64,000 nucleotides of DNA. Source: Neisseria musculi. Its GTDB lineage: Bacteria > Pseudomonadota > Gammaproteobacteria > Burkholderiales > Neisseriaceae. The position numbers and the translations under genes were made by a program. This document shows, one piece after another, positions 18,255 through 28,990 of the stretch; position 1 is the stretch's first letter, and every line of letters begins with the position of its first letter. The notes under the pieces were generated by a model that saw only the letters and a program-made list of their open reading frames with translations, was not told the DNA's origin and did no database searches. The DNA is taken from NCBI RefSeq assembly GCF_014297595.2, contig NZ_CP060414.2:2728001-2792000 (forward strand), given 5' to 3'.

Positions 18255-19328
18255 TTACGGCGCTTCGGGCTGCCCGGCAGGGTGGCCGCAGCCGGCGCAA
18301 TAGCGGTTGAAAGCGCTTTTACGGATTTTGCAGTGGTTGCAATAATCAAACAGATTGATGCCGCAATGGGGGCAGTAATCCATATCGGGCTGCTGGTAGT
18401 TGAGCTGGCGTTCGCAGCCGGGGCAGATGCTTTTGCTGATGCGCAGTTGGGCGGCATCATAACTCATTTGCTGCTGACGCTGGTTGCCGGGTAGGGCTTC
18501 TTCGGCTTTTTTGCGCTCGAGATAACGGTTCATGGCTGTGATGGCGTAGCGGCCGGCCAATACGGTGATGACGATGCCGACAAGGTAGCGCACATATCCG
18601 CCGTAGCTGGGCAGATAGGGCACCAGCTCGACAAAAAACGCAAACAGGGCAAAATAGATAAACCCCCACACAAACGGCCACCAGCGGGATTGACGCTGTT
18701 TGGCAAACAGGTAGCCGGCGATGGTGAGCAGGGGCAGTGTTAAGGCAAGGCGGTAAAGAAAGGTTTTTAATTCGATGCGGCGGTCATCGGCGGTTTTGCG
18801 CTCTTGCGCCTCTTGTTCCAAAAGATCGATTTGCTCTTGGATGCGGCTGTGCCGCTGGTTGCTGTCGAGCTGCTGCTGGCTGAGCGCATCGATTTTCTGC
18901 TGCAGCTGCTGTTCTTTGTTTTTCAACCCGTCTAGGGCGAGGGTTTGGCGGATAACTTCGGGGTTTTGCGAAGACTGCTCGGTAACGGCGCGGGCGGCCA
19001 GCCAGTTGTCGAACCTTTCCTGCTCTTTTTGGGTTTGCGCCTGCTGTTTGTCGAGTGCGAGACGCGCCTGCTCCATCGCTTCGCCGAGCGCATTCTGCTG
19101 TTTCACGATGGCTTGGCGTTCTTTTTCCAGCGGGTCGAAGCGGCCGTGGTCGATATAATCGTGCAGTACTTTATATTGGCCCACGGTAGGCAGCTCGCCG
19201 ATGATTTTCCCGCCCAGGCCGATCAAAAAGAGGGCGAAAACAATGGCTACCAGCCATAATGCGCGGCGGAACCAGCGCTCGGGCATACGGCTGCTGTGTG
19301 AAGGGCGTGCCTGCCATTTCATTTTCAT
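18255..19328 (-). CDS. Membrane protein with coiled coil and C-terminal zinc ribbons
   Basis: The 357-residue protein is of unknown function. It has an N-terminal membrane segment (about residues 25-45) and a long Gln/Glu/Lys-rich coiled coil (about 65-190). Three further hydrophobic segments lie between about 193 and 265, then a basic cytoplasmic tail with two zinc-ribbon-like knuckle pairs, CPGC/CPHC and CNHC/CAGC. Topology would put the coiled coil in the periplasm and the zinc ribbons in the cytoplasm. The start follows AGGAAACATAAAA. It precedes cysS on the same strand with a 50-base gap, so co-transcription is possible. I know no characterised homologue. Confidence 0.75.
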   Translation of the reverse strand: MKMKWQARPSHSSRMPERWFRRALWLVAIVFALFLIGLGGKIIGELPTVGQYKVLHDYIDHGRFDPLEKERQAIVKQQNALGEAMEQARLALDKQQAQTQKEQERFDNWLAARAVTEQSSQNPEVIRQTLALDGLKNKEQQLQQKIDALSQQQLDSNQRHSRIQEQIDLLEQEAQERKTADDRRIELKTFLYRLALTLPLLTIAGYLFAKQRQSRWWPFVWGFIYFALFAFFVELVPYLPSYGGYVRYLVGIVITVLAGRYAITAMNRYLERKKAEEALPGNQRQQQMSYDAAQLRISKSICPGCERQLNYQQPDMDYCPHCGINLFDYCNHCKIRKSAFNRYCAGCGHPAGQPEAP

Positions 19329-19428
19329 TTTTATGTTTCCTGTGAGAAAAACGGTTTTCAGACGGCCTTTTTAAGTGCCTTGCCGTCATTGGCATGTGTA
19401 TTTTAACGTTGGGTTTGGGTTTCAGGCT

Positions 19429-19800
19429 TTATTTTGTCAGTTTCCAGCCGCCCTTTCCGCGCAGCAGGCGGATCTTGCCGTTGCGCGAGGCATAGCCGCC
19501 TTTCACGTTTTCCAAAACGGTGTGTTCCGGCACGCCGGAGGCGGACACTTCGGCGCGGGATTTGTCATCCGACAATAACACATATACCGCCAGCGTGCCG
19601 TTATCGGGGTCGGCGAATTGGATATCGGGGTTGTCGAACGGTTGGATGCACTGCTGTTTCAACACTGACCAGCTTTGCCCGGCCGAAGTGATGCAGCTGT
19701 GCGCATCGCGGCCTCCTCCGATTGCGGGGGCGGTTTCAAACGGTGGGGCAGTGCAGGCCGCCAGCGCGGCGGCAAGCAGGGCGGGCGGTTTTTTTTGCAT
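19429..19800 (-). CDS. Small lipoprotein of unknown function
   Basis: This 123-residue protein has a short signal peptide and lipobox (LAAC, Cys about 16). The rest looks like a small beta-rich domain with CITSAGQSW and a second Cys in KQQCIQPF, possibly a disulphide. It resembles conserved Neisseria hypothetical lipoproteins that I cannot assign a role. The gene stands alone, between the zinc-ribbon protein and the obgE terminator. Confidence 0.65.
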   Translation of the reverse strand: MQKKPPALLAAALAACTAPPFETAPAIGGGRDAHSCITSAGQSWSVLKQQCIQPFDNPDIQFADPDNGTLAVYVLLSDDKSRAEVSASGVPEHTVLENVKGGYASRNGKIRLLRGKGGWKLTK

Positions 19801-19834
19801 GTGCAGGTTCCTTGTCTAAACGATGTTCCCGGTC

Positions 19835-19866
19835 AAGGCCGTCTGAAAAGAAAGTTTCAGACGGCT
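19835..19866 (-). terminator. DUS-pair terminator after obgE
   Basis: AAGGCCGTCTGAA pairs with TTTCAGACGGCT directly past the obgE stop. Confidence 0.65.
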
Positions 19867-19867
19867 T

Positions 19868-21076
<1,209 letters not shown>

Positions 21077-21290
21077 TTAAATCGGTCAATATTATAAATT
21101 ATAAAGGATATGTCCAAAGGCCGTCTGAAATATTGTTCGGACGGCCTGCGGGGTGGCTTTCGGTAAGTTGTGGCGGTGGGTTTGATTGGTTTGCCGCTAT
21201 CGCTGAAGACAAGGAAAAATCCATTTCAACAAAAGCTTGTCTGAAATGCCGGTTTTGTTTCATATCTCGGCATACCGTGTCTTTAACACG

Positions 21291-21737
21291 TTATTTATCG
21301 GGCAGCCCGTTTGTTGCGGCTGCCTGCAAACGCGGCTCGAAACTGCTCAAGTCCACGCCTGCCTGTTTGACTGCCGCCACGGCTTGTGCCGCCGGCAAAC
21401 CGTTCTGTACCTGATGGTAAGCCCACAGCAGGGCGCTGCGTGTGCCTGTGCGGCAATAGGCCAAAACCGGTTTTTCGGCTTGGCTTATCAGAGCTTGGAA
21501 GCGTGCGGCATCCTGCCCGTTGATTGCGGGTGCGGTTACGGGCTGGTGTGCCGTGTTGGTGATGCCGGCATCGGCCAGCCATTGCCGCACCTGATTAAAA
21601 TCGGGTTGGTTGTCGGCTTCGCCATCAGGGCGGTTGCAGATCACGCTGCGTATGCCCAAAGCTGCCGCATCGGCCGCATCGGCTTGGGTGAGCTGCGGGG
21701 CAATATACAGCCCTTCGGCAAGTTTGCGGATATTCAT
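21291..21737 (-). CDS. BLH-type phosphatase/sulfurtransferase-like protein (TIGR01244 family)
   Basis: The 148-residue cytoplasmic protein has the N-terminal MNIRKLAEGLYIAPQLTQAD and the phosphatase-like loop YCRTGTRS (Cys about 103), a CX5R motif as in protein tyrosine phosphatases. The family also occurs fused to beta-lactamase-like sulfur dioxygenases and is linked to sulfide handling in some bacteria. Here it stands alone. The start follows AAAGGAGCAACCG, a good ribosome site. The substrate is not known. Confidence 0.8.
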   Translation of the reverse strand: MNIRKLAEGLYIAPQLTQADAADAAALGIRSVICNRPDGEADNQPDFNQVRQWLADAGITNTAHQPVTAPAINGQDAARFQALISQAEKPVLAYCRTGTRSALLWAYHQVQNGLPAAQAVAAVKQAGVDLSSFEPRLQAAATNGLPDK

Positions 21738-21981
21738 CGGTTGCTCCTTTTTGAATCTGTTTGATTTTCAGACGGCCGAATGTTTGGATATGGTAAACCG
21801 GCTTGATTTCCGTTACGGCGTTGTGCGGCCGGCTTAACCGGCAAACCGCCAATCGGAGGCGCAGCCGGTTGCGCAGGATCTGCATTGCCTGCGGTTTGCT
21901 GCTCTGCGCCGAAAATGAAGCGGATTCACTGTAAATAAAATGCGTTGCGGCCGTCTGAAAAACCGTTGGCCACTGCCTGCG

Positions 21982-23739
21982 CTACACGCCCAGCCACTGC
22001 TTTAGCAGATAACGGTCGGTTATTTCCAATACGGCGGTATCGGCCTCCGCCGCCTGTACGGTCAAATCGGTTTCGTGCAGCACGCCGTGGCGGAAGTAGT
22101 GGATGTGCAGGGTTTCGCCTATTTCAAACTGCGGCCACTGCTGCTCAAAAGCAGTGCAGGCAAAGCCGTTGACGGCGATGATTGTGTCTTTCGGGCAGAG
22201 TGCGGCCTGCTCGGCGCTGCCGCCGTTGAACACATGGGTTAGGGTGATGCTGTGGGCGTTTTGTTTGAAGCGCGCGCCCAAATCGCCGGCGGGAAGAGTG
22301 GTTTCTGTGCCGTCCGTCCTGCCGCCGTTGCACGGCGCGGCCTGCCATTGCAGCTTTACGCCCGCAGTTTCCAGGCTGTTTTGCAGGGGCAGATTGTCGG
22401 TGGAATATAAAGCCGTCTGAAAAAAACTGCTTAAGTCCAAGCCGGTTATCTCTTGGCAATATACCTGCCATTGCCGCTCTTTGATGCCTTTGCCGTTTTC
22501 GCACCAATTGCGGTAGAGCGTCTGCATCACCGTGTCCAAACTGTGTTTGCCTGCGCTTTTGCTGCGGATCTGCAAATCCAGACATAAAGCCGCCAGCGCA
22601 CCTTTCTGGTAGTAGCTGACGATGGCGTTGGGGCTGTTTTCGTTTGGTTTGTAAAATTTGTTCCACGCGGTAAAACTCGATTGCGCCAACGTTTGTTTCA
22701 GACGGCCTTTACCTTGCTGCACGCGGGTGATGGTTTGCGCCAGCAGCTTTAAATAAGCTTCCGGTGCAATCACGCCGCTGCGCACGAGAAATAAATCATC
22801 GTAATAAGACGTGATGCCCTCAAACGCCCAGAGCTGTTCGGTGTAGCTTTCGCTGTCCAAACGGTAGGGCAGGAATGCGGCGGGCTTGATGGATTTGACG
22901 TTCCAGGCGTGGAAATACTCATGGCTGAACAGCCCCAACAGTTGGATATAGGCATCGTTGGGCTCAATCATGTTGCGGGCGGGCAGGCTGTTGCGGCCGG
23001 CCAACAACGCCGTGCTGCTGATGTGTTCCAGACCGCCGTAAATATCATCGCCCACATGCAGGAGAAACAGGTATTCCTGAAACGGGGCGGGGGAGGGGAA
23101 CATATTCTGCTGGGCGGTGCAGATTCTCTGTATGTCTTCAAGCAGACGCGGGCGGTCGAAGTCGCGGTAGCGGCCGCTCAGCACGATGCGGTGCGGAATC
23201 GAGCCGGCTTCAAAATGCAGTGTTTCAAATGTGCCCAGCTCAAAGGGGTGGTCGATCAATGCGGCATAAGAGGCCGTCTGAAAAATATGTTTGCCTGCGC
23301 CAGGCATGGATGTGGCAATCTGCCAGCCTTCGGGAAGCCCTTCGAAAGCGATTTGGTGCGGTTGGTTTTCGAGGCCGACAATATTGAGCAGTAGGCAGGC
23401 ACCATCGAAAAAACCGCGTTCGGTGCTTAAAAACGAACCGCGCACGGATAAATCAAACGCATAAACAGTGTAGTGGATTTGCCACTCTTTCCCCCTGCAT
23501 TCGGCAGTCCATTCGTTTTTGGATATCTGCTCAAGCACGGCAGGCCGCCCGTCCGACAAAGCATCGATGCTGATAATGTGGCGCGAAAAGTCGCGAATCA
23601 GATAACTGCCCGGCACCCAGTTGGGCAGCTTGATTTGTAAGGGTTTGTTATCCTTTCGGTAAAAACTCAGGCAAATCCGCCACAAATGGGCGGCAGGAAC
23701 GGGGACAATGGTGTAGCGGAGAATGGAGTGGTTTGGCAC
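21982..23739 (-). CDS. M61-family metallopeptidase with PDZ domain
   Basis: The 585-residue protein resembles glycyl aminopeptidases of family M61. HEYFHAW (about residues 272-278) is the HEXXH zinc motif followed by the family-typical WNVKSIKP. A PDZ-like domain occupies about residues 455-560, with GGSAEQAALCPKDTIIAVNG as its carboxylate-binding loop region. The N-terminal beta-rich domain contains LPNWVPGSYLIRDFSRHI, also family-typical. No signal peptide is evident, so a cytoplasmic location is likely. Its length matches the family. Confidence 0.88.
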   Translation of the reverse strand: MPNHSILRYTIVPVPAAHLWRICLSFYRKDNKPLQIKLPNWVPGSYLIRDFSRHIISIDALSDGRPAVLEQISKNEWTAECRGKEWQIHYTVYAFDLSVRGSFLSTERGFFDGACLLLNIVGLENQPHQIAFEGLPEGWQIATSMPGAGKHIFQTASYAALIDHPFELGTFETLHFEAGSIPHRIVLSGRYRDFDRPRLLEDIQRICTAQQNMFPSPAPFQEYLFLLHVGDDIYGGLEHISSTALLAGRNSLPARNMIEPNDAYIQLLGLFSHEYFHAWNVKSIKPAAFLPYRLDSESYTEQLWAFEGITSYYDDLFLVRSGVIAPEAYLKLLAQTITRVQQGKGRLKQTLAQSSFTAWNKFYKPNENSPNAIVSYYQKGALAALCLDLQIRSKSAGKHSLDTVMQTLYRNWCENGKGIKERQWQVYCQEITGLDLSSFFQTALYSTDNLPLQNSLETAGVKLQWQAAPCNGGRTDGTETTLPAGDLGARFKQNAHSITLTHVFNGGSAEQAALCPKDTIIAVNGFACTAFEQQWPQFEIGETLHIHYFRHGVLHETDLTVQAAEADTAVLEITDRYLLKQWLGV

Positions 23740-23769
23740 GGTTGCAGCCTGTGTAATGGTTCAACAAAC

Positions 23770-23809
23770 TTGATTTACATCAAGAAACTTTATGTAGCTA
23801 ACCTATAAT
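23770..23809 (+). promoter_or_regulatory. FNR class II-type promoter of ccoNOQP
   Basis: A perfect FNR box, TTGATTTACATCAA (23770-23783), is followed by TATAAT at 23804-23809. With a start site about 7 bases after the -10, the box centres near -41.5, the class II activator position. The leader to ccoN would be about 230 bases. Confidence 0.65.
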
Positions 23810-24046
23810 CTAATAAAATCAGGCTGAAAGCAAGCCGGTATGCCTGATGGAGGTTGGATATTCGAACCGATTCGGCTTGGTAGCAGACAGGTTTTGATTT
23901 AAAATGCAAAGCTTGAAAAGCCGCAAGCTGCCCGGGTTTACGCGGGAGCGGTGTTAAATTAAGAAAAATCGGGTATATCTTTGGCGTGTTTCAGCAAACC
24001 GGAGCAAACCGATAAATGTAAATTGCCATGTTTAATGGAGACCCTT

Positions 24047-25483
24047 ATGGAAACGCAAACATATAACTACAAGGTGGTGCGCCAGTTTGCCGTCATGACT
24101 GTAGTTTGGGGTATCGTGGGCATGCTGGTGGGCGTGATTATCGCCGCCCAGCTGTTTCTGCCCGCCCTCAATCTTGCGGATGTCGGACCTTGGTTTCACT
24201 TCGGCCGTCTGCGTCCGCTGCACACCAATGCGGTGATTTTCGCTTTCGGCGGCTGCGGCCTGTTCGCCACGTCCTATTATGTGGTACAGCGCACCTGCAA
24301 TGTGCGTTTGTTTGGCGGCAAATGGCTGCCTGCCTTTACTTTTTGGGGATGGCAGTTGGTTATCGTTTTAGCCGCCATCACCTTGCCGCTGGGCTACACC
24401 CAGGGTAAGGAATATGCCGAATTGGAATGGCCGATCGATATTCTGATTGCGTTGGTATGGGTTGCCTATGCGGTTGTCTTCTTCGGCACTATTGCTACCC
24501 GGAAAATCAAACACATTTATGTGGCCAACTGGTTCTACGGTGCATTTATTTTGGCAGTGGCACTGCTGCATATCGTTAATAGCTTGGCTATTCCTGCCGG
24601 AGCCATGAAATCTTACCCGGTTTATTCGGGTGCCATTGATGCCATGGTTCAATGGTGGTACGGCCATAATGCCGTAGGTTTCTTTCTGACTGCCGCTTTT
24701 TTGGGCATGATGTATTACTTCGTACCCAAACAGGCCGGCCGCCCGGTTTACTCTTACCGTTTGTCTGTTGTGCACTTTTGGGCGTTGATTTTCACTTATA
24801 TGTGGGCAGGCCCCCACCATCTGCACTATACCGCTTTGCCCGACTGGACTCAGTCGTTGGGTATGGTTTTGTCGCTGATTCTGTTTGCTCCATCATGGGG
24901 CGGTATGATTAACGGCATTATGACTCTGTCGGGTGCATGGCATAAACTGCGCACCGATCCGATTTTGAAATTCTTGGTGGTTTCCCTTTCTTTCTACGGG
25001 ATGTCCACTTTTGAAGGTCCGATGATGTCGATTAAAACCGTCAACGCATTGAGCCACTATACCGACTGGACTGTGGGACACGTTCACTCGGGCGCTTTGG
25101 GTTGGGTCGGCTTTGTTACCATCGGTGCAATCTACTACCTGATTCCGCGCCTGTTCGGTAAAAGGGAAATGTATAGCATCAAGCTGATTGAAGCTCACTT
25201 TTGGATTGCAACCATCGGTGTTGTGCTATACATCGCCTCTATGTGGATTTCCGGTGTGATGCAGGGTCTGATGTGGGGAGCATTGAATGATGACGGCACT
25301 CTGACCTACTCTTTTGTAGAATCGGTAAAACGCAGCATGCCTTTCTATATGATTCGCTTTGCAGGCGGCCTGCTGTATCTGAGCGGGATGGTAATTATGG
25401 CCTACAACGTTTACCGCACCGTTATCGGGGGCAAACCTGTTGATGCCGAAATTCCTGCCGTTTCTCAAGCGCAACATCACTAA
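24047..25483 (+). CDS. ccoN: cbb3-type cytochrome c oxidase subunit I
   Basis: The 478-residue catalytic subunit of the high-affinity cbb3 oxidase sits in the inner membrane with about 12 helices. It reduces oxygen and pumps protons. Metal ligands are visible: His near 206 (GHNAVGF, CuB), HHLHY near 255-259 (CuB), and [10 protein letters not shown] near 345 (hemes b and b3), plus an N-terminal heme b His in PLHTNAVIF. The start at 24047 has GGAG 9 bases upstream; upstream ATGs are not homologous. It is the first gene of ccoNOQP. In Neisseria cbb3 is normally the only terminal oxidase. Confidence 0.95.
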   Translation: METQTYNYKVVRQFAVMTVVWGIVGMLVGVIIAAQLFLPALNLADVGPWFHFGRLRPLHTNAVIFAFGGCGLFATSYYVVQRTCNVRLFGGKWLPAFTFWGWQLVIVLAAITLPLGYTQGKEYAELEWPIDILIALVWVAYAVVFFGTIATRKIKHIYVANWFYGAFILAVALLHIVNSLAIPAGAMKSYPVYSGAIDAMVQWWYGHNAVGFFLTAAFLGMMYYFVPKQAGRPVYSYRLSVVHFWALIFTYMWAGPHHLHYTALPDWTQSLGMVLSLILFAPSWGGMINGIMTLSGAWHKLRTDPILKFLVVSLSFYGMSTFEGPMMSIKTVNALSHYTDWTVGHVHSGALGWVGFVTIGAIYYLIPRLFGKREMYSIKLIEAHFWIATIGVVLYIASMWISGVMQGLMWGALNDDGTLTYSFVESVKRSMPFYMIRFAGGLLYLSGMVIMAYNVYRTVIGGKPVDAEIPAVSQAQHH

Positions 25484-25509
25484 CGATAAAAGAAAGACAG
25501 GCTACCAAA

Positions 25510-26121
25510 ATGAAATTACAACAATTAGTCGAAGAAAAAGTCGGCATGTTGATTGTTTGTACCTTTGTGGTGATCAGCATCGGCCTTTTGATTGAGATTG
25601 TGCCGCTGTTCTTTACCAAATCGGTAACAGAGCCGATTAAAGGCGTTAAACCTTACTCTGCTTTGCAAGTGGCCGGACGTGATATTTATGTACGTGAAGG
25701 TTGCTACAACTGCCACTCCCAAATGATCCGCCCGTTCCGTGCGGAAACCGAACGTTACGGCCACTATTCAGTCGGTGGTGAGTCCGTTTACGACCATCCT
25801 TTCCAGTGGGGTTCCAAACGCACCGGCCCAGACTTGGCCCGGGTGGGTGGCCGTTATTCAGACGAATGGCACCGCCTTCACCTGCTGAACCCGCGTGATG
25901 TGGTGCCGGAATCCAATATGCCTGCTTTCCCGTGGTTGGCACGTAATAAAGTAGATGCCGAAGCAACCGTGCAACATATGAAAGCACTACGTGCAATCGG
26001 TACACCTTACAGCAATGAAGAAATCGCAAAAGCACCCGAAGAATTGGCCGACAAATCAGAATTGGATGCTGTGATTGCCTACCTGCAAGGTTTGGGTTTG
26101 GCACTGAAAAACGTAAGGTAA
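25510..26121 (+). CDS. ccoO: cbb3 oxidase subunit II, mono-heme cytochrome c
   Basis: The 203-residue membrane-anchored c-type cytochrome has one N-terminal helix (about residues 12-35). The heme motif is CYNCH (about residues 60-64), followed by the conserved SQMIRPF. A distal Met lies in [10 protein letters not shown]. It relays electrons from CcoP to CcoN. The gene starts 26 bases after ccoN behind AAAGACAGGC. Confidence 0.95.
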   Translation: MKLQQLVEEKVGMLIVCTFVVISIGLLIEIVPLFFTKSVTEPIKGVKPYSALQVAGRDIYVREGCYNCHSQMIRPFRAETERYGHYSVGGESVYDHPFQWGSKRTGPDLARVGGRYSDEWHRLHLLNPRDVVPESNMPAFPWLARNKVDAEATVQHMKALRAIGTPYSNEEIAKAPEELADKSELDAVIAYLQGLGLALKNVR

Positions 26122-26125
26122 CATC

Positions 26126-26293
26126 ATGGATATCAACTGGGTGCGTTCACTCTTTACCGTATGGGTATTTATCAGTTTCATGTTGGTTTTGTATGTTGTG
26201 TTGAACAAACGCAACAAACGTAATTATGATGCTGCCGCCAACAGCATCATGGAAGATAACGATATACCTGATAACGAAAAAAACGATCGCTAA
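26126..26293 (+). CDS. ccoQ: CcoQ small membrane subunit
   Basis: This 55-residue protein begins MDINWVRSLF, has a single hydrophobic helix (about residues 8-26) followed by NKRNKRNY, and ends in an acidic tail. It is small and easily missed. The position between ccoO (4 bases after its stop) and ccoP, the size and the topology fit the CcoQ/FixQ assembly or stability subunit. Confidence 0.85.
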   Translation: MDINWVRSLFTVWVFISFMLVLYVVLNKRNKRNYDAAANSIMEDNDIPDNEKNDR

Positions 26294-26323
26294 CCCGGTT
26301 TCCCGTGACAAACGGAGCAAATA

Positions 26324-27718
26324 ATGAACACAACTTCCCAATTTACCAGCAATTTCTGGAATATATACATTGCCGTTATCGTATTGCTCAGCTTCATCGG
26401 CTTGATTTGGCTTTTGCTTTCGCAAAACAAAGTTAAATCTCCACCTAAAGGTGAAGACGTGAAAACCATGGGGCATTCATGGGACGGTATTGAAGAATAC
26501 AACAATCCTCTGCCCCGCTGGTGGTTTTGGCTTTATATCGCCACTTGGATTTTCGGCGCAGCCTATCTGTTTTTATATCCCGGTTTGGGTGACTACAAAG
26601 GATATTTGAATTGGAGCAGTGCCAACCAATACGAAAAAGAAGTTCAAAAAGCAGATGAACAATACGGCAAACTGTATGCTAAATTTGCCGATATGCCGAT
26701 TGAGCAGGTAGCCAAAGACCCTCAGGCTCAACGCATCGGCAAGAACCTGTTTGATACCTACTGTATCCAATGCCACGGTTCCGATGCCAAAGGTTCTAAA
26801 GGCTTTCCCAATCTGACTGACCACGATTGGTTGTGGGGCGGTGAACCAGAAAAAATCCAGGAAACCATTCAAAAAGGCCGTATCGGCATCATGGCTGCTT
26901 GGGGGCCTGCTTTGGGTGAGGAGCGTGTAAAAGACGTTGCCAACTATGTAATGTCGCTGTCCAAAGGTAAGGATCAATACGATGAAGCCCGTGCCGAACG
27001 CGGCAAACTGCTGTTTAACGGCCCGCCTGCTAACTGCTTTACCTGCCACGGAGACAAAGGCCAAGGCATTCAGGGCTTAGGTCCGAATCTGACAGATGAT
27101 GTTTGGTTGTGGGGCGGCACCCAAAAAGCTATTATTGAAACCATCACCAACGGCCGCCACAACCAAATGCCTGCTTGGGACAATTTCTTGGATAAAGACA
27201 AACTGCACATTATGACCGCTTATGTATGGGGTTTGTCCAATAAAGACGGTAAATCACCGACTAAACCTACTGAAGCTGTTTCTGCCAGTATGCCTGCGGG
27301 CACAACACCGGCTTCCGAATCGGCGGTTTCTGCTCCCCAAGCCGCCTCTGATTCTGCAGAGCTAGTTGTTGACAATGCCGATGTAACTTACGACACCCAA
27401 GCCGGCACACCCATCGGCACCTTCTACTTTGCTACCGGTAAAAGCGAAGTGGCCAACAACGCGGCCATTATCCTGACTGATCTGATTAGAGCCGGCAAAG
27501 ACGGCAAAAAATTGGTTGTCAGCGGCTACACTGACAGCACCGGCAATGCGGCAGCCAATGAAAAACTGTCGAAAGCCCGTGCGCAGGCAGTAGAAGATTT
27601 CTTGAAAGCGCAAGGCATTGATGCCAAAAACATTGAATTGCGCAAACCGGAAAACACGACTGCTGCCCAAGGCAACAATGCATCCGGTCGCCGTGTAGAA
27701 GTGAAAGTCGAAGGTTAA
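26324..27718 (+). CDS. ccoP: cbb3 oxidase subunit III (di-heme CcoP) fused to an OmpA-like domain
   Basis: The 464-residue protein has membrane helices at about 12-34 and 66-86. Two cytochrome c domains follow, with CIQCH at 147-151 (Met190) and CFTCH at 238-242 (Met282). Then comes a Pro/Ala/Ser-rich linker (about 311-350). From about 365 to 462 the sequence is an OmpA C-terminal-like domain: TFYFATGKSEV, VSGYTDSTGN and KLSKARAQAVEDFL. Asp404 and Arg419 fall where OmpA/Pal proteins bind the diaminopimelate of peptidoglycan. Gonococcal CcoP carries a third heme domain at this end instead, and meningococcal CcoP is truncated there. The frame is continuous and the codon use matches the operon, so this is not an assembly join I can see. 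Electron transfer to CcoO should be normal; anchoring to the cell wall is inference. Confidence 0.92.
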   Translation: MNTTSQFTSNFWNIYIAVIVLLSFIGLIWLLLSQNKVKSPPKGEDVKTMGHSWDGIEEYNNPLPRWWFWLYIATWIFGAAYLFLYPGLGDYKGYLNWSSANQYEKEVQKADEQYGKLYAKFADMPIEQVAKDPQAQRIGKNLFDTYCIQCHGSDAKGSKGFPNLTDHDWLWGGEPEKIQETIQKGRIGIMAAWGPALGEERVKDVANYVMSLSKGKDQYDEARAERGKLLFNGPPANCFTCHGDKGQGIQGLGPNLTDDVWLWGGTQKAIIETITNGRHNQMPAWDNFLDKDKLHIMTAYVWGLSNKDGKSPTKPTEAVSASMPAGTTPASESAVSAPQAASDSAELVVDNADVTYDTQAGTPIGTFYFATGKSEVANNAAIILTDLIRAGKDGKKLVVSGYTDSTGNAAANEKLSKARAQAVEDFLKAQGIDAKNIELRKPENTTAAQGNNASGRRVEVKVEG

Positions 27719-27922
27719 TTTATCCCTCCTTCACTCTTTCATTTCTGTATCGATAACAAGCCCTGATATTTTTGCATTGCTCCAAATCGGGCAGCTTAAT
27801 CAAGCGGTTTCTAAGGACTGAATTCTGTACCGAACAGGACTCAGTCCTTTTTATTTGAGGCTTAACCCTATCGTGGTTGTAGTAATAGGTATGTTCATGT
27901 GATGCGGTTTCCAATCCGGCAA

Positions 27923-28078
27923 TATAGTGAACCTACTTTATTTTGGTTATGGTGTCACTGTGCCTTGGCTCAAGGAGAACGATTTTCGGCTGTCGAGGGA
28001 CAACAGAATGGTTCTTACTATTTGCATTGTCGGCAGGTTTGTTGCCTTGTTCTGAAAATAAGGTGGGTTGACGGTATA
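27923..28078 (+). repeat. Correia-like element A
   Basis: The 156-base element is bounded by TATAGTG and GGTATA termini, with related inner repeats (ACTTTATTTT and AAAATAAGGTG). The inside matches the Correia core in order: GCCTTGGCTCAAGGAGAACG, then GGTTCTTACTATTTGCATTG, then TTGTTGCCTTGTTCTGA. Size is that of full-length Correia enclosed elements. The termini differ from the meningococcal ones. Confidence 0.7.
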
Positions 28079-28189
28079 AAAATAGGCCGTCTGAAAAACG
28101 GGTATAGGACGGAAATACTGAAAATCCGTATAAAGAATCTTGCCCTATCGTGTTAGCCTGAAAACAGAAAGTTCCAGAAAATCAGCTAC

Positions 28190-28745
28190 GAAGCTTGATT
28201 TAAGAATGTTGTCGATGATATCGGTATTGATCACAACGAATTTGAGCAATATTTCGAATGATCATTTGAAAATGTCAGCAGCGCCTTGAAAAATGGCATA
28301 TCTACGGAAAACGCCACAGGCATCTGAAAGCCCGTAGGGAAGGTATACCTTCCTAAAGCAGCTGCATAGTCTCCGTTTAAAAACGCCCTATCATGCATTC
28401 GGATATAAATAAAAGGACGGCTCTTGCTTTTGCGGTTATGCGTTGAGAAACAGCGGGTAGGCACACACGGTAAAGCAGGAACCAAACCTGTGTGGTCGGT
28501 GTTGTTTGATTGCCGTGTCAGCCACAGTATGTTTGACGGTCGGGTGAAACCAGTGCTGCTTGCCGGATTTTCTGAGAGAGGTATTATGATCGAAAATTCT
28601 ATGGTGATAAGCCATACTGCCTTTTATAAAGGGGAAACTGCTATTTTGCTTGAAGCGGCAGGCTATCAGATTTTGCGCACAGCCCGGACTTCAACCCGGT
28701 TGGATACTGTTGGAATCGGATCAAGAATTTCGGGCGTTATGTATT
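28190..28745 (+). pseudogene. Degraded IS630-family transposase
   Basis: Read in shifting frames, the stretch retains pieces of an IS630 transposase: DIGIDHNEFEQYFE resembling the first Asp region, VLFDCRVSHSMFDGRVKPVLL, and SMVISHTAFYKGET...LLEAAGYQIL resembling the DNATFHK...AGH block. The catalytic Asp and the downstream PYSPDLNPIE segment have decayed. No ends could be recognised. The rest of 28079-28990 shows only DUS and no gene. Confidence 0.5.
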
Positions 28746-28990
28746 GATGAGATGTTTGCTTAGAGAGTGAGGAAGTGTATGGAAATCAGTTGGTTGCGAT
28801 ATGGTGAATCCACTCAAACAGATGCAAGCCAGCGAGCTGCTGCCAGTAAAACCGTATAAGTTTTCCAACGTTTAGTCATGGTAACGTGGTTCAGCTAATT
28901 TTTACTGTTTGCAGTTTGCCGGCTTGCTTTTGTTAAATTTAACCGGTTATAAAAAATCCCGGTTCGGGTTGTCGGTTTGAAAGTGTTTGT

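Noticed and set aside
26324..27718. CcoP-OmpA as an artefact of two genes read together
   Set aside because: The frame is continuous with no stop, no internal ribosome site and no signal peptide before the OmpA-like part; a linker of the usual CcoP composition precedes it.
27899..28156. 85-codon ORF after ccoP
   Set aside because: It coincides with Correia-like element A and has no protein similarity.
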